Shown: positions 24,982 to 33,923, counted from the first letter of the stretch. The stretch is DNA of 34,410 nucleotides from Clostridia bacterium (GCA_017407755.1 JAFQVY010000002.1:1-34410), one strand, 5' to 3'. Made by a program: numbers and translations. Notes: a model not told the origin generated them from the letters alone.

Positions 24982-26044
24982 AGATATGGCAGAGGCTGTA
25001 TTTCGCCGACGAGACGAATACGTTGCCGAAGTCAGACGAAAAAAGAAAGTCGCGCTAAACGCGAGCCTTTCCCTATGCGCCGTTTGTTTGGCGGTTTTAG
25101 GCGCATTCGGTATATGGAAAACAGGCATTTTGGAGCCTGACCCCAATGTAATAGGCACCAAGCCCCACAGCTTTACTGAGACTACCGACGTAACAATGCA
25201 GAGTCTCAGCGGCAACGCCGCAAGCGAGGGCAAAACAACAGAAAACACCGAGGCTGTTTCGGGCAATAGTGTAACTACACCCGAAGGCACTAAAAATCCT
25301 CAGGCAAGTGTAGTTGCAACAGACCCTCAGGAAAAGCCCGATAACCCTACAGTCAAACCCACAATACCTGCGATTAAACCTACCATACCTTTACTTCCTA
25401 CGCTTCCCATAGGGCCTAACCTGCCGTCTTTCCCGTCGGTAGCACCCGATGTTCCCCCTACAAGCGGTGACTACCCCAAACCTAAGCCGCCTGTAGTATT
25501 GCCTACAGACCCTGTAGAGCCTGAAGCAACAGATGCTACAAGCGAAAACGAACCCGCAACAGACATTACGTGGGTACCGTCATACTCCCCTGTGCCAACA
25601 ACCGCAGGTTCTGACCATGCCGGTTCAGACGCAGTACCCGACTCTACACAAGTACCTACAGAAAACGAGCCCGGCTACCCCGGCAGACCCGACGAGGTAC
25701 CTGATTTAGAAGAACCTACTGAGCCTACGGAGTCTCCTGTGCCTCCAACCGAAGGTGTTACTCCCGACATACCGCTTACCTCAGTAGAGGTTAACAGAGT
25801 AGAGGGCAAGGTACTTGACCAATACGGCAACCCCGTAAAAGGTGCAGTTGTAAAAGTGTATTATGACGGAGAAGTTGACGGCACTCGTACCACAGACAGT
25901 AACGGATATTTCTATATATCAAAATTCCGTGCTCCCGCCACCATAAAGGTATATTCTGTACCAGATGGCTATACCCTCTCAGGATTAAGTTGCAGCATAT
26001 CAAAAGGAAATAGCAACGTTGTTTTAATCTGCAATAAAAAATAA
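24968..26044 (+). CDS. Membrane sensor/anti-sigma candidate with stalk and beta-sandwich end, 358 aa
   Basis: A short basic N-terminal helix inside the cell (1-27), one membrane helix (28-50), then a stalk to about 270 made of Pro, Thr, Glu and Ser with KPT-type repeats. Residues 272-358 form a CarboxypepD_reg/Cna-B-like beta-sandwich, from VEGKVLDQYGNPVKGAVVKV to the end. The start overlaps the ECF sigma gene by 14 bp, so it is the probable partner of that sigma. The 27-residue inner part is unusually short for an anti-sigma domain. The shape (sigma binder, stalk, outer domain) recalls RsgI proteins of clostridia that sense polysaccharides, but the domains differ. The dockerin gene follows 25 bp later. 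Confidence 0.82.
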   Translation: MKNYKDMAEAVFRRRDEYVAEVRRKKKVALNASLSLCAVCLAVLGAFGIWKTGILEPDPNVIGTKPHSFTETTDVTMQSLSGNAASEGKTTENTEAVSGNSVTTPEGTKNPQASVVATDPQEKPDNPTVKPTIPAIKPTIPLLPTLPIGPNLPSFPSVAPDVPPTSGDYPKPKPPVVLPTDPVEPEATDATSENEPATDITWVPSYSPVPTTAGSDHAGSDAVPDSTQVPTENEPGYPGRPDEVPDLEEPTEPTESPVPPTEGVTPDIPLTSVEVNRVEGKVLDQYGNPVKGAVVKVYYDGEVDGTRTTDSNGYFYISKFRAPATIKVYSVPDGYTLSGLSCSISKGNSNVVLICNKK

Positions 26045-26069
26045 TCTCTACACTTAGGAGGTGTAAATT

Positions 26070-27161
26070 ATGAAAAAAACCTTTATTTCGATTTTCGCTT
26101 TGTCTCTTGTAATTATTCTTTCGCTTTCGGCAGTTTTGCCTGCTTCGGCAGCTGAAACAAAACCTCAGAGCTACGAAGAATACTTTTGGCAGAAATTAGG
26201 CCAGTACAGAGAAGAGATGACCCAAAAATACGAGGATTTCGCTTTGCCCGATCACTTCTATTACGAGGAGCTTTTCAGGTATTATTCGGGTAATGAGGGT
26301 GCTACTCCTGATTTTGTTTTGGTGGACACCACATATTATTACAACTCTCCTCCCTTTGCTTACCGATATAGCTTCGGCGAATACATTTACGACAGCAGTG
26401 AGCTTGGCGACAAATGCTTCATATATCTTCCTAAGGAAGACATAGTTTACACTCTAAAAGAAGCCTACTATAACCGCATTGAAGGTTTAGAAGAAGCCTT
26501 CGCTCAGATTTATTGCCTTGCTTTGGGTAAAATCGGCGACGTTGACGGCAATATGGAGGTAACTATCCAAGACGCCACCTATCTGCAAAAACATCTTGCC
26601 CATCTTATTGAATGCGGAAACTCCAACCCTTATGTAAATGCAAACCCACAGCTTTTCAAGAAAGTTTGCGACGTAAATGCTGACCGCATCATAAATGTTA
26701 AAGACGCTACTATGATTCAAAAGCAGCTTGCAAAGCTTCTTACTTCCACAGTTTACGACAAAGTTCCTGCATCTTGTGACAGTGTAGAGTACACTGAGGT
26801 CAATATGGGCTATGGCTTCGCGGATTTGGCTTACTCTGACAGATTGATTACAAATATTAATCAGTGGAACTCCTATCCTAACAACACAGCGAAAGACTAT
26901 ACCGAAGAGTTTTTCGAAGAAAATGCCGTGGTTCATATTTTCCGCACCTACTACTCAGGTATGGTAAAGGGCTTTATTGACGGAGTTTACAGAGAGGGCG
27001 ACACCCTTTACGTTAAGTACCGCGAGGTACACCCTGCAGGCGGTGCAGTAACTGACGACATGGGTGTATTTAACGTAGCTCTCGAAATTGACAAGGATTT
27101 ACTTGAGGGCGTTAATAAGCTTGTTATCGACCAGAACAGGTACCATCGGGTACAAAACTAA
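26070..27161 (+). CDS. Secreted protein with internal dockerin-like domain, 363 aa
   Basis: A signal peptide (1-28, cut near ASA-AE) opens the protein. Residues 155-225 hold two calcium-loop repeats, DVDGNMEVTIQDAT (157-170) and DVNADRIINVKDAT (201-214), each followed by a helix: a type I dockerin, which binds cohesin modules in cellulosome-like complexes. The dockerin is internal rather than C-terminal. Residues 30-150 are an unrecognised domain. Residues 235-363 have a pattern that might be related to PrcB-type domains; that is weak. AGGAGGTG precedes the ATG. Its position 25 bp after the sensor gene suggests shared expression. No cohesin gene is in the window. Confidence 0.85.
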   Translation: MKKTFISIFALSLVIILSLSAVLPASAAETKPQSYEEYFWQKLGQYREEMTQKYEDFALPDHFYYEELFRYYSGNEGATPDFVLVDTTYYYNSPPFAYRYSFGEYIYDSSELGDKCFIYLPKEDIVYTLKEAYYNRIEGLEEAFAQIYCLALGKIGDVDGNMEVTIQDATYLQKHLAHLIECGNSNPYVNANPQLFKKVCDVNADRIINVKDATMIQKQLAKLLTSTVYDKVPASCDSVEYTEVNMGYGFADLAYSDRLITNINQWNSYPNNTAKDYTEEFFEENAVVHIFRTYYSGMVKGFIDGVYREGDTLYVKYREVHPAGGAVTDDMGVFNVALEIDKDLLEGVNKLVIDQNRYHRVQN

Positions 27162-27219
27162 ATTAATTTTGATAGTTCCTTTTTAGAGATGTGTGATATA
27201 ATTTGACCCCCTTAAGGCG

Positions 27220-27250
27220 AAAGCTCCCTCGGTAAAACCGAAGGAGCTTT
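27220..27250 (+). terminator. Terminator after the dockerin gene
   Basis: AAAGCTCC (27220-27227) pairs with GGAGCTTT (27243-27250), and the inner TCGGT (27229-27233) with ACCGA (27237-27241), one mismatch between them. A T-rich tract follows. It also separates the convergent GtrA gene. Confidence 0.75.
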
Positions 27251-27256
27251 TGTCGT

Positions 27257-27760
27257 TTATTTTTTAGATTTTTCTTTTTTAAATACAATGAGCTTGCTTA
27301 AAATGTAGTTAAGTATAACCACAATAACGCTTACAAGCACTTTTGCAACCATTCCCTCTACTCCGAAGATGGTCTGGTTAAGACCAAGCCACACAAGCAA
27401 AGGAACTCCCACCCACTCAACGGCACCTGATATAAGGCGTGAGCCTACAAAAAGGCCTAATTCCTTAAAGAGGGTTGTGGGTTTAAAGCTTTTGCTTTCG
27501 AAAACAAAGAGCTTGTTTGTAATGTATGCGAAAAGCACCGCAGTAACCCAAGAAAGCACGTTTGCCACCGCTACCAAAACGTTAACGTCAACAATGGCTT
27601 TTTTAAAAACACTTTCAAAAACCGCGTAGCTTCCCCAGCTTACAACCGTTGTAAGCACGCCAAACACAAGGTACATTATAATTTCCTTGTGCTTTATAAA
27701 CATCCTTTTTATAAAGCCCTGCTTTTTTTCGGACTTTACATCCTTATTATTCTCAGCCAT
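27257..27760 (-). CDS. GtrA-family membrane protein, probable lipid-linked sugar flippase, 167 aa
   Basis: Four membrane helices with the GtrA pattern: YLVFGVLTTVVSWG near residue 30, LSWVTAVLFAYITNKLFVFES in the second helix pair, and a basic tail. GtrA/GtcA proteins are thought to move polyprenyl-phosphate sugars across the membrane. It lies 3 bp after the family-2 glycosyltransferase and a little way from the divergent YfhO-type gene, the same trio as Bacillus GtcA, CsbB and YfhO. A GAGAGG site precedes the ATG. A symbol is not given because orthology is inferred. Confidence 0.92.
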   Translation of the reverse strand: MAENNKDVKSEKKQGFIKRMFIKHKEIIMYLVFGVLTTVVSWGSYAVFESVFKKAIVDVNVLVAVANVLSWVTAVLFAYITNKLFVFESKSFKPTTLFKELGLFVGSRLISGAVEWVGVPLLVWLGLNQTIFGVEGMVAKVLVSVIVVILNYILSKLIVFKKEKSKK

Positions 27761-27763
27761 TTT

Positions 27764-28702
27764 TTACCTCTCAGGTTTTTCGATGTTCTTCACTTTTGCA
27801 ATGTAAATCGGTCTGCTCTTAACCTCAAAGTAAACTCTGCCTAAGTATTCGCCGATAATTCCCAGCGAAATTTCCAACAAACCGCCTACAAACAGGATAG
27901 CAGTAAGAATTGGCAGGAAGTAACCTGCAAAACCCTGAGCAATTGCCATAACAATCATAGCAACCGAGGTGCCCACGCCGCCTAAAAGCATAAGTATTCC
28001 CAAAACATAAAGAAGCTTTAAAGGAGTAACCGAAAAAGCGGTAAAGCCGTCAAAGGCGTATTTGAAAAGTCCCCAGAAGCTCCAGCTTGATGTGCCGATT
28101 GTACGCTCAACATTTTCGTAAGGAAGCCACTTTGTATCAAAGCCTACCCAGCAGAAAATGCCCTTTGAAAAACGCTGAACCTCGCCCATTTTAAGGATTG
28201 AGTCAACCATTTCACGCTTCATAACTCTGAAGTCAACTGCACCATTGGGCATTTTTACTTTAGAGGTTGCATTCTGCAACGAGAAAAACATCTTGGAAAC
28301 TGCCTGTCTTATAAAGCTTTCGCCCTTCTGTTTTTCTCTGTATAAAGCACAGCAGTCATGACCCTTTTCGATTTCTGCAAGCATTTTAGGAAACATTGCA
28401 GGGGGGTGCTGCAAATCAGCGTCCATAACAATTACAAGGTCGGCATCTGTGTGCTCTAAACCTGCATACATTGCGCTTTCTTTGCCGAAATTACGGGAAA
28501 AAGATATGTACTTAACGTTATCAAACTTTTCGGCAAGCTCCATCATAACAAGCAGCGTGTTATCTCTGCTTCCGTCGTTAACTAAAATATATCTGAATTT
28601 ATAATCGGGGAGTGTAGCAATTACCTTGTTTGTCTCTTCCACAAAGGTGGGCAAAACCTCTTCTTCGTTGTAGCAAGGTACAACCAAATCAACAGTTTTC
28701 AT
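27764..28702 (-). CDS. Polyprenyl-phosphate glycosyltransferase, family 2 (CsbB/GtrB type), 312 aa
   Basis: An N-terminal GT-A domain begins VVPCYNEEEVLP and has NDGSRDNT (42-49) and the metal site DADLQHPP (94-101). Two C-terminal membrane helices (about 230-300) place it in the DPM1/GtrB/CsbB group, which loads a sugar from a nucleotide donor on undecaprenyl phosphate at the inner face of the membrane. AGGTGATG lies before the ATG. It is the first gene of the unit with the GtrA protein. The sugar (glucose or GlcNAc) cannot be determined. Confidence 0.93.
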   Translation of the reverse strand: MKTVDLVVPCYNEEEVLPTFVEETNKVIATLPDYKFRYILVNDGSRDNTLLVMMELAEKFDNVKYISFSRNFGKESAMYAGLEHTDADLVIVMDADLQHPPAMFPKMLAEIEKGHDCCALYREKQKGESFIRQAVSKMFFSLQNATSKVKMPNGAVDFRVMKREMVDSILKMGEVQRFSKGIFCWVGFDTKWLPYENVERTIGTSSWSFWGLFKYAFDGFTAFSVTPLKLLYVLGILMLLGGVGTSVAMIVMAIAQGFAGYFLPILTAILFVGGLLEISLGIIGEYLGRVYFEVKSRPIYIAKVKNIEKPER

Positions 28703-28725
28703 TTTTCATCACCTCAATAGATTAT

Positions 28726-28754
28726 ATTATAGCAAAGTCTACAGAAAAAGTCTA
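28726..28754 (-). promoter_or_regulatory. Promoter of the GT2-GtrA unit
   Basis: On the minus strand, TAGACT (complement of 28749-28754), a 17-bp spacer and TATAAT (complement of 28726-28731) with an extended TGC. On the plus strand TTGATA (28765-28770) with TTTACT 17 bp later (28788-28793) is a weaker candidate for the divergent YfhO-type gene. Confidence 0.6.
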
Positions 28755-28856
28755 TGGTTTTTATTTGATATATTTTCGAAAAACATATTTACTCTAAATG
28801 TGAAAAGTGTTATTATTAATATGTATGTAAAAATCTCAGCTGAAAAAGGAGATATT

Positions 28857-31841
28857 ATGACTATCGCAAAGAAATTTTCAAAATCTGCTTCGGGCAAAAA
28901 ACTTACCCCCAAAGCAGAGAAACAGGGATTTTTCTATAATAACAGATTTATACTTCTGTCATTTATAGTTCCCTTTGTAATTATGGCAGTAGGCTTTGCC
29001 TGTTACGACATTGCCCCCTTCGGAATTTTCAAGACTATGGTAGACTCGGTTGCCCACGGTCTTTCGCAGATTTTCCCCTCTTGGGGCATTACTACCCCTA
29101 AGCCCGATTGGTCTAACCCTTGGGGAGACAAGCAGATGCTGGTTATTGACCTTTGGCATCAATACTACCCCTTCCTTGTTGAGCTTCACGAAAAGCTTCA
29201 GTCAGGTGGCAGTCTGCTTCACTCGTGGGTAATCGGTATGGGCTCTAACTTTATTTTAGTTATGTCCTACTACCTTTTAAGCCCCCTTAACTTCCTGTCG
29301 GTAATTGTGCCTGAAGCTTGGCTTGTTGAGTACCTTGCCCTTATAACAGTAATAAAGATTGCCTGTATGGGCGGCTTTACTGCAATTGCCTTCAGAATAA
29401 TCACCAAGCGGGACGATTTGTCATTGGTTGTATTTTCAATGATGTTCTCTTTCTGTGCCTTTAATATGGGCTATTACTGGTGTGTTATCTGGCTTGATTC
29501 TGTGGCACTGCTTCCTCTTTGTGTTGGCGGTACTGTTGCACTTCTTCGCGACGGCAAGTTTAAGCTCTTTACCATTTCGCTTGCTTTAGCTGTTGTTTGT
29601 AACTACTTCATCGGTCTTTTTATATGTGTAGGCGTGCTTTTCACCTGTATAGGCTACGAATGCTCCCGCTGGGGCGGTTTCAGAAAAGCCTTCAAAGACC
29701 TTGCCCGTACCGCCTTCTTTACGGTATCGGCACTTTTGATGACGGCTCCTGTTACCATTCCCACCTATTTGGGACTTCAGAACACCTACAAACAGACAAT
29801 GGGTATGCCCAAAAGCTTTGTAATTAACGTAGTGTCAGCCACAGGCTCAAACACCACCATTACAAACCCCGATGCCAATGAGGTATTAACCGCTATTTCT
29901 GAGATTTTCTCAAATATGTTCTCTTTTATAAGTCCTTCTGACAAGGAAGGTCTTCCCAACATTGCCTGCGGTGTGCTCTGCATTATACTTGCAGTTGTGT
30001 TCCTTTGCTCCAAAAAGATAAGGCTTGGCGAAAAGATTTTCTGCTCTACTACTTTACTCTTCCTTGTTGCAAGCTTCTTTATCCGCCACCTTGACTTTAT
30101 CTGGCACGGCTTCCACTATCCCAATATGCTTCCTTCACGCTTCAGCTTCCTTTTCAGCTTCCTGCTGATTTATATGGCTTTCAGGGCATATACCTTTATT
30201 GAGCACAGCCACTACCTTGACGTTGTGGTTTCTGTACTTGTATTTGTTCTTTTGGTGCTCACTTACTTTACAAGAGATGCCGAATCCTACGCTCCTCTTA
30301 TTGCTTCATCTATTGTTGCAGGCGTTTACGTTATTTTACTCCTGCTTTACAACTTCAAGCTTCTTAACTTACGTACACTGACCCTTATTCTTTGTTTTGT
30401 TGTTTTCGGCGAAATGGTTGCAACCTCAATTATGGGTGTAAGAACCGTAACAACCACCTCTATGTCGGGCTATCCCAGAGACGAAAAGAATATGGACACT
30501 TTGCTTGAGCATATTGAAGCTATTGAAGCAACAGGAGAGCCTGATATTTACCGCACAGAAGTGCTTTCAACCCAGACTCTTAATGACAGTGCCCTTAACA
30601 CCTACAACGGCGTTTCCATGTTCAACTCTATGGCAAACGTTAACATCACCAAATATCTTGAGCGTATCGGCGTCGGTGCATGGCAGGCAGGTAACCGCTA
30701 TACCTACTACGAAAGCTCACCTGTTACAAACACCTTGCTTAACCTTAAGTATCTTATTTCCCGCGACGGCAAGTTCTATAACTCAGACTACACAACTGTG
30801 CTTAATAAAACAGGCAACACCACACTCCTTGAAAACACCGCTTATCTGCCTATTGGCTACGTGGCAAACGAGGAGCTTTCAAACTGGGGCGACGAAGAAT
30901 TCAGCGCATCAGGCTCTAACGGCAAAAACGACAATCCTTTCCTTGAGCAGATTGAGTTCTGGCAGCTTGCCACAGGCATTGAAGAGCCTCTTTACACTGA
31001 GCTGATTGTTAAAGACCAAGGCCACACCTCTTCATCAATTCTGGAAGTTGGCAGAACCTCAACAGGTCATTACACCACAAAGGTTATTGACAAAACCGCC
31101 GACATTCACACCAAGTTCAACTACTATCCCGAAGAAGGCGGCACAATCCTTTTCTACTTCAAGGCTGACAACACCAAGGATAAAAAGGTAAAGATTCTTA
31201 TTAACGACCAGGACAACGGCACCCGTACACTGAGCCGCCCCAACATCGGCGTTGCTGGTGTTGTAAACGCCGGCGACAAGGTTTCTGTTTACACCGATTT
31301 TGAAAAAGGCAAGTCCACTTCCATTACTATTTACTGCTATCGACTTAACGACGAGGTCTTCAAGAAAGGTCTTGAGATTCTTTCTAAGGGCGGTATTACC
31401 ACCACAAAAAGCAGTGACACAAAAATCCAGGGTACAGTTAATGCTGACAGAGACGGCTTGTTCTTCACCTCTATCCCCTATGAAAAAGGCTGGAAGGCTT
31501 ACGTAGACGGCGTTGAGGTTGAGGTTACTCCCATTGCAAACGCTATGGTGGCTTTCCCCATTACAGAGGGCGTGCACGAGATTACTCTTAAATTTATACC
31601 CGATGGCTTTATTATCGGCGTAACCGCCTTTGGTATTGGTCTTCTTATGTTAGCCGCTGCTTGGTTTGTTACTTCAAAATATATGAAAGAAAACCGGGTT
31701 AAGGCTATGGCGACCACTTTCTTTAAGGCTGACGTTAAAGTTAAAGAAAAACCTGCACCTGAGATTGAAGAATCTTCAGAAGATCTTACTACAGAAGAAA
31801 ACACAAACGAAAATGTCAAAGGAGCTGACACAAATGAGTAA
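28857..31841 (+). CDS. YfhO-type membrane glycosyltransferase, 994 aa
   Basis: A large polytopic membrane protein with about a dozen helices in the first 540 residues, a long extracellular part (about 560-900), one more helix near 925-945 and an acidic cytoplasmic tail rich in Glu and Lys. The FSFCAFNMGYYWCVIWLDS segment and the FFTSIPYEKGWKAYVDG block near the end of the outer domain are YfhO hallmarks. In Bacillus, YfhO transfers sugar from a flipped lipid donor to lipoteichoic acid. Here the GT2 and GtrA genes are divergent neighbours. AAAAGGAG precedes the ATG at 28857. The stop overlaps the next small gene by 8 bp. Confidence 0.93.
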   Translation: MTIAKKFSKSASGKKLTPKAEKQGFFYNNRFILLSFIVPFVIMAVGFACYDIAPFGIFKTMVDSVAHGLSQIFPSWGITTPKPDWSNPWGDKQMLVIDLWHQYYPFLVELHEKLQSGGSLLHSWVIGMGSNFILVMSYYLLSPLNFLSVIVPEAWLVEYLALITVIKIACMGGFTAIAFRIITKRDDLSLVVFSMMFSFCAFNMGYYWCVIWLDSVALLPLCVGGTVALLRDGKFKLFTISLALAVVCNYFIGLFICVGVLFTCIGYECSRWGGFRKAFKDLARTAFFTVSALLMTAPVTIPTYLGLQNTYKQTMGMPKSFVINVVSATGSNTTITNPDANEVLTAISEIFSNMFSFISPSDKEGLPNIACGVLCIILAVVFLCSKKIRLGEKIFCSTTLLFLVASFFIRHLDFIWHGFHYPNMLPSRFSFLFSFLLIYMAFRAYTFIEHSHYLDVVVSVLVFVLLVLTYFTRDAESYAPLIASSIVAGVYVILLLLYNFKLLNLRTLTLILCFVVFGEMVATSIMGVRTVTTTSMSGYPRDEKNMDTLLEHIEAIEATGEPDIYRTEVLSTQTLNDSALNTYNGVSMFNSMANVNITKYLERIGVGAWQAGNRYTYYESSPVTNTLLNLKYLISRDGKFYNSDYTTVLNKTGNTTLLENTAYLPIGYVANEELSNWGDEEFSASGSNGKNDNPFLEQIEFWQLATGIEEPLYTELIVKDQGHTSSSILEVGRTSTGHYTTKVIDKTADIHTKFNYYPEEGGTILFYFKADNTKDKKVKILINDQDNGTRTLSRPNIGVAGVVNAGDKVSVYTDFEKGKSTSITIYCYRLNDEVFKKGLEILSKGGITTTKSSDTKIQGTVNADRDGLFFTSIPYEKGWKAYVDGVEVEVTPIANAMVAFPITEGVHEITLKFIPDGFIIGVTAFGIGLLMLAAAWFVTSKYMKENRVKAMATTFFKADVKVKEKPAPEIEESSEDLTTEENTNENVKGADTNE

Positions 31842-31983
31842 ATACGAAACTCCCATAATCAAAATCACAGCTTTTGTTAACGATGAGCTTGTGGTTGCCA
31901 GCACAGACACCCCCGAAGACAAGCTTGATAACGGCGGCGTTGTAAACACAGTTCCCGACGTTGATTTCAATGCATTTACCTGA
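31834..31983 (+). CDS. Small acidic protein of unknown function, 49 aa
   Basis: The ATG at 31834 has AAAGGAG eleven bases upstream and overlaps the last codons of the YfhO-type gene, so it should be translated by coupling. It begins MSKYETPIIKITAF and then has a Thr/Asp/Val-rich acidic tail. There is no Cys, signal peptide or membrane helix. I recall short clostridial proteins with a similar K-Y-E-x-P-x-I beginning, of unknown role, often beside envelope genes; this is recollection, not a search. The 3' neighbour starts 7 bp later. Confidence 0.65.
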   Translation: MSKYETPIIKITAFVNDELVVASTDTPEDKLDNGGVVNTVPDVDFNAFT

Positions 31984-31990
31984 TAAAGCT

Positions 31991-32533
31991 ATGAAATTTT
32001 TAATTGCAAGCGACATTCACGGCTCAGCGTACTACTCCCAAAAGCTTTTAGAAGCCTACCAAAAAGAAAATGCCGACAAAATCATTTTGCTTGGGGATAT
32101 TCTTTACCACGGGCCAAGAAACGATTTGCCCAAAGAATACAACCCCAAGGCAGTTATTGCTATGCTTAATCCCCTTAAAGATAAAATTCTTGCAGTACGG
32201 GGCAATTGCGACTGTGAAGTTGACCAGATGGTGCTTGAGTTTCCTATTTTAGCAGACTATGCTATAATTACCGCGGGCAAAACCCTTATTTACATTACCC
32301 ACGGTCATAACTTTAACAGTGCCAATCTGCCGCCTCTGAGCAAAGGCGATATTCTGCTTCACGGCCACACTCACGTGCCTGCAGCCGAAAAGCACGCTAC
32401 TTTCACCTACTTAAACCCCGGCTCGGTTTCTATTCCTAAGGAAAATTCCCCTCATAGCTATATGACCTTTGACGGCAAAACCTTTTTGTGGAAAACCTTA
32501 GAAGGTGAAATTTATAAATCCTTTGAGATATAA
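31991..32533 (+). CDS. YfcE/MJ0936-family metallophosphodiesterase, 180 aa
   Basis: All motifs of the small calcineurin-like phosphodiesterases are present: DIHG (D8, H10), GDILYHGP (D36), GNCD (N72), H104 and HGHTH (H124-H128). The family hydrolyses phosphodiesters with two metals; the natural substrate is unknown. The MKFLIASDIHG start at 31991 matches the family, but there is no clear Shine-Dalgarno, so it probably depends on reinitiation after the 49-residue gene. An ATG seven codons upstream overlaps that gene and is possible. It ends the operon at a terminator. Confidence 0.92.
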   Translation: MKFLIASDIHGSAYYSQKLLEAYQKENADKIILLGDILYHGPRNDLPKEYNPKAVIAMLNPLKDKILAVRGNCDCEVDQMVLEFPILADYAIITAGKTLIYITHGHNFNSANLPPLSKGDILLHGHTHVPAAEKHATFTYLNPGSVSIPKENSPHSYMTFDGKTFLWKTLEGEIYKSFEI

Positions 32534-32536
32534 AAG

Positions 32537-32567
32537 AACCGCTCCGATTGTTCGGAGCGGTTTTTTT
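32537..32567. terminator. Terminator between the phosphodiesterase and MATE genes
   Basis: AACCGCTCCGA (32537-32547) and TCGGAGCGGTT (32552-32562) form a perfect 11-bp stem with a 4-nt loop, then a run of T on the plus strand. The minus-strand MATE gene ends at 32566, so it may serve both. Confidence 0.88.
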
Positions 32568-33894
32568 ATTTATTAATACCTTTTGTACGCCATTTGCCGC
32601 TTCGCCAACGAAAAAGCATCAAAATTCCTCTTAAGACCTCGTCGGCGGCTATTGCAATCCACAAGCCGTAAATACCCATATCAAAGACAACGGCAAAAAT
32701 ATATGAGCCTAATGTGCTTACAAGAATCATAGAGAAAACTGCACATATTGTTGGGAAGTATACGTCACCTGCACCTCTTAGGCAGCCGATAATTACAAGG
32801 TTTGTGGTTCGACCCATTTCAAGGAAAATGTTTATAATAAACAGATTTGCACCCATGGCAATAACCTGAGTGTCGTCGGTGAAAATGCTCACAAGATTTT
32901 TACCGAAAATTATACCCAGAACGCTTATGGTCATTGTAATGGACAGCGCGTAAAGATAATATCTGTACGCCCTTTTCTTAACCTCGTCAAGCTCCTTGGC
33001 ACCTACCAAATGGCCCGTAATAATCTGGCTTGCCTGAGAAATTGCGACGGTGAATATGTAGAAGAACATGGTTATGTTCTGCACATAAGTCCTTGTAATA
33101 AGCTCAGCATCTGTCAGGCAATTAAGCACAATGGAGGTAATAACCACCTGAGAAACGTTATAGAGGAAGGTCTCAAAGGCGGAAGGTACACCGATTTTTA
33201 CAATATTTTTAACGTCTTCTTTTGGAAAAGGCTTCAGGAGCTTGAATATTGAAGGCTTTTCAACCTTTTTGAAAAGCACCACCGCAAGCACAACTGTGCC
33301 CACAATACGGGAAAAGGTAGTTGCAACCGCAACGCCCAAAACGCCCATTTTTGGAAAACCGAAAAGTCCCAGTACGAACACAACGTCTAAGGCGGTGTTC
33401 ATAATATTCATACCCAAAGTAACGTACATAGAAATCTGGGTCATTCCGTGGTTTCGGATAATTACAGACATTGAAGAAAGCAGCGCCTGCAAAAATATAA
33501 ATCCGCCTACCACCGACAAATACTGAGAGGCAAAATCCAAAACCTGACCCTTGGCGCCGATAAATGAAAGGATAGGCTTATTGAAAAGCAAAAATACCGA
33601 ACTTATAATTACGCCGAAAACAAGGTGAAAGGTTATGGAAAGTGCCGCAATGCGAGAGGCGTTTTCTCTTTTCTTTGCACCTAAATACTGGGAAATAAGC
33701 ACCGCACTGGCGGTAGAAATAACCGTAAACACAATGGTGGTTATGGAAATCGCCTGATTGGCAGTGTTTACAGAGGAAGCCGCAAGGTCATCATATTTAC
33801 TTAAAACAAAAACGTCAACAAAGCCTAAAAGCATAAAGAGCAGGGTCTCTACAAATATAGGCCACGCCAAATTAAAAAGCTTTAGTTTTTTCAT
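32566..33894 (-). CDS. MATE-family multidrug/metabolite exporter, 442 aa
   Basis: Twelve membrane helices in two six-helix halves, with the MATE blocks FVDVFVLSKYDDLAASSV and VTTAISQAS-like ISQASQIITGHLVGA regions near helices 1-2 and 7-8. These exporters swap cationic compounds or metabolites for Na+ or H+. The length is typical. A GAGG site precedes the ATG. It is a single-gene unit with a promoter at 33924-33951; the substrate is unknown. Confidence 0.94.
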   Translation of the reverse strand: MKKLKLFNLAWPIFVETLLFMLLGFVDVFVLSKYDDLAASSVNTANQAISITTIVFTVISTASAVLISQYLGAKKRENASRIAALSITFHLVFGVIISSVFLLFNKPILSFIGAKGQVLDFASQYLSVVGGFIFLQALLSSMSVIIRNHGMTQISMYVTLGMNIMNTALDVVFVLGLFGFPKMGVLGVAVATTFSRIVGTVVLAVVLFKKVEKPSIFKLLKPFPKEDVKNIVKIGVPSAFETFLYNVSQVVITSIVLNCLTDAELITRTYVQNITMFFYIFTVAISQASQIITGHLVGAKELDEVKKRAYRYYLYALSITMTISVLGIIFGKNLVSIFTDDTQVIAMGANLFIINIFLEMGRTTNLVIIGCLRGAGDVYFPTICAVFSMILVSTLGSYIFAVVFDMGIYGLWIAIAADEVLRGILMLFRWRSGKWRTKGINK

Positions 33895-33923
33895 ACACTT
33901 AACCTCATAAAAAATCTAACCCC

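Noticed and set aside
27192-27219. TATAAT-like sequence before the terminator after the dockerin gene, as a small-RNA promoter
   Set aside because: There is no -35 at usual spacing and the transcript would be only the terminator hairpin.
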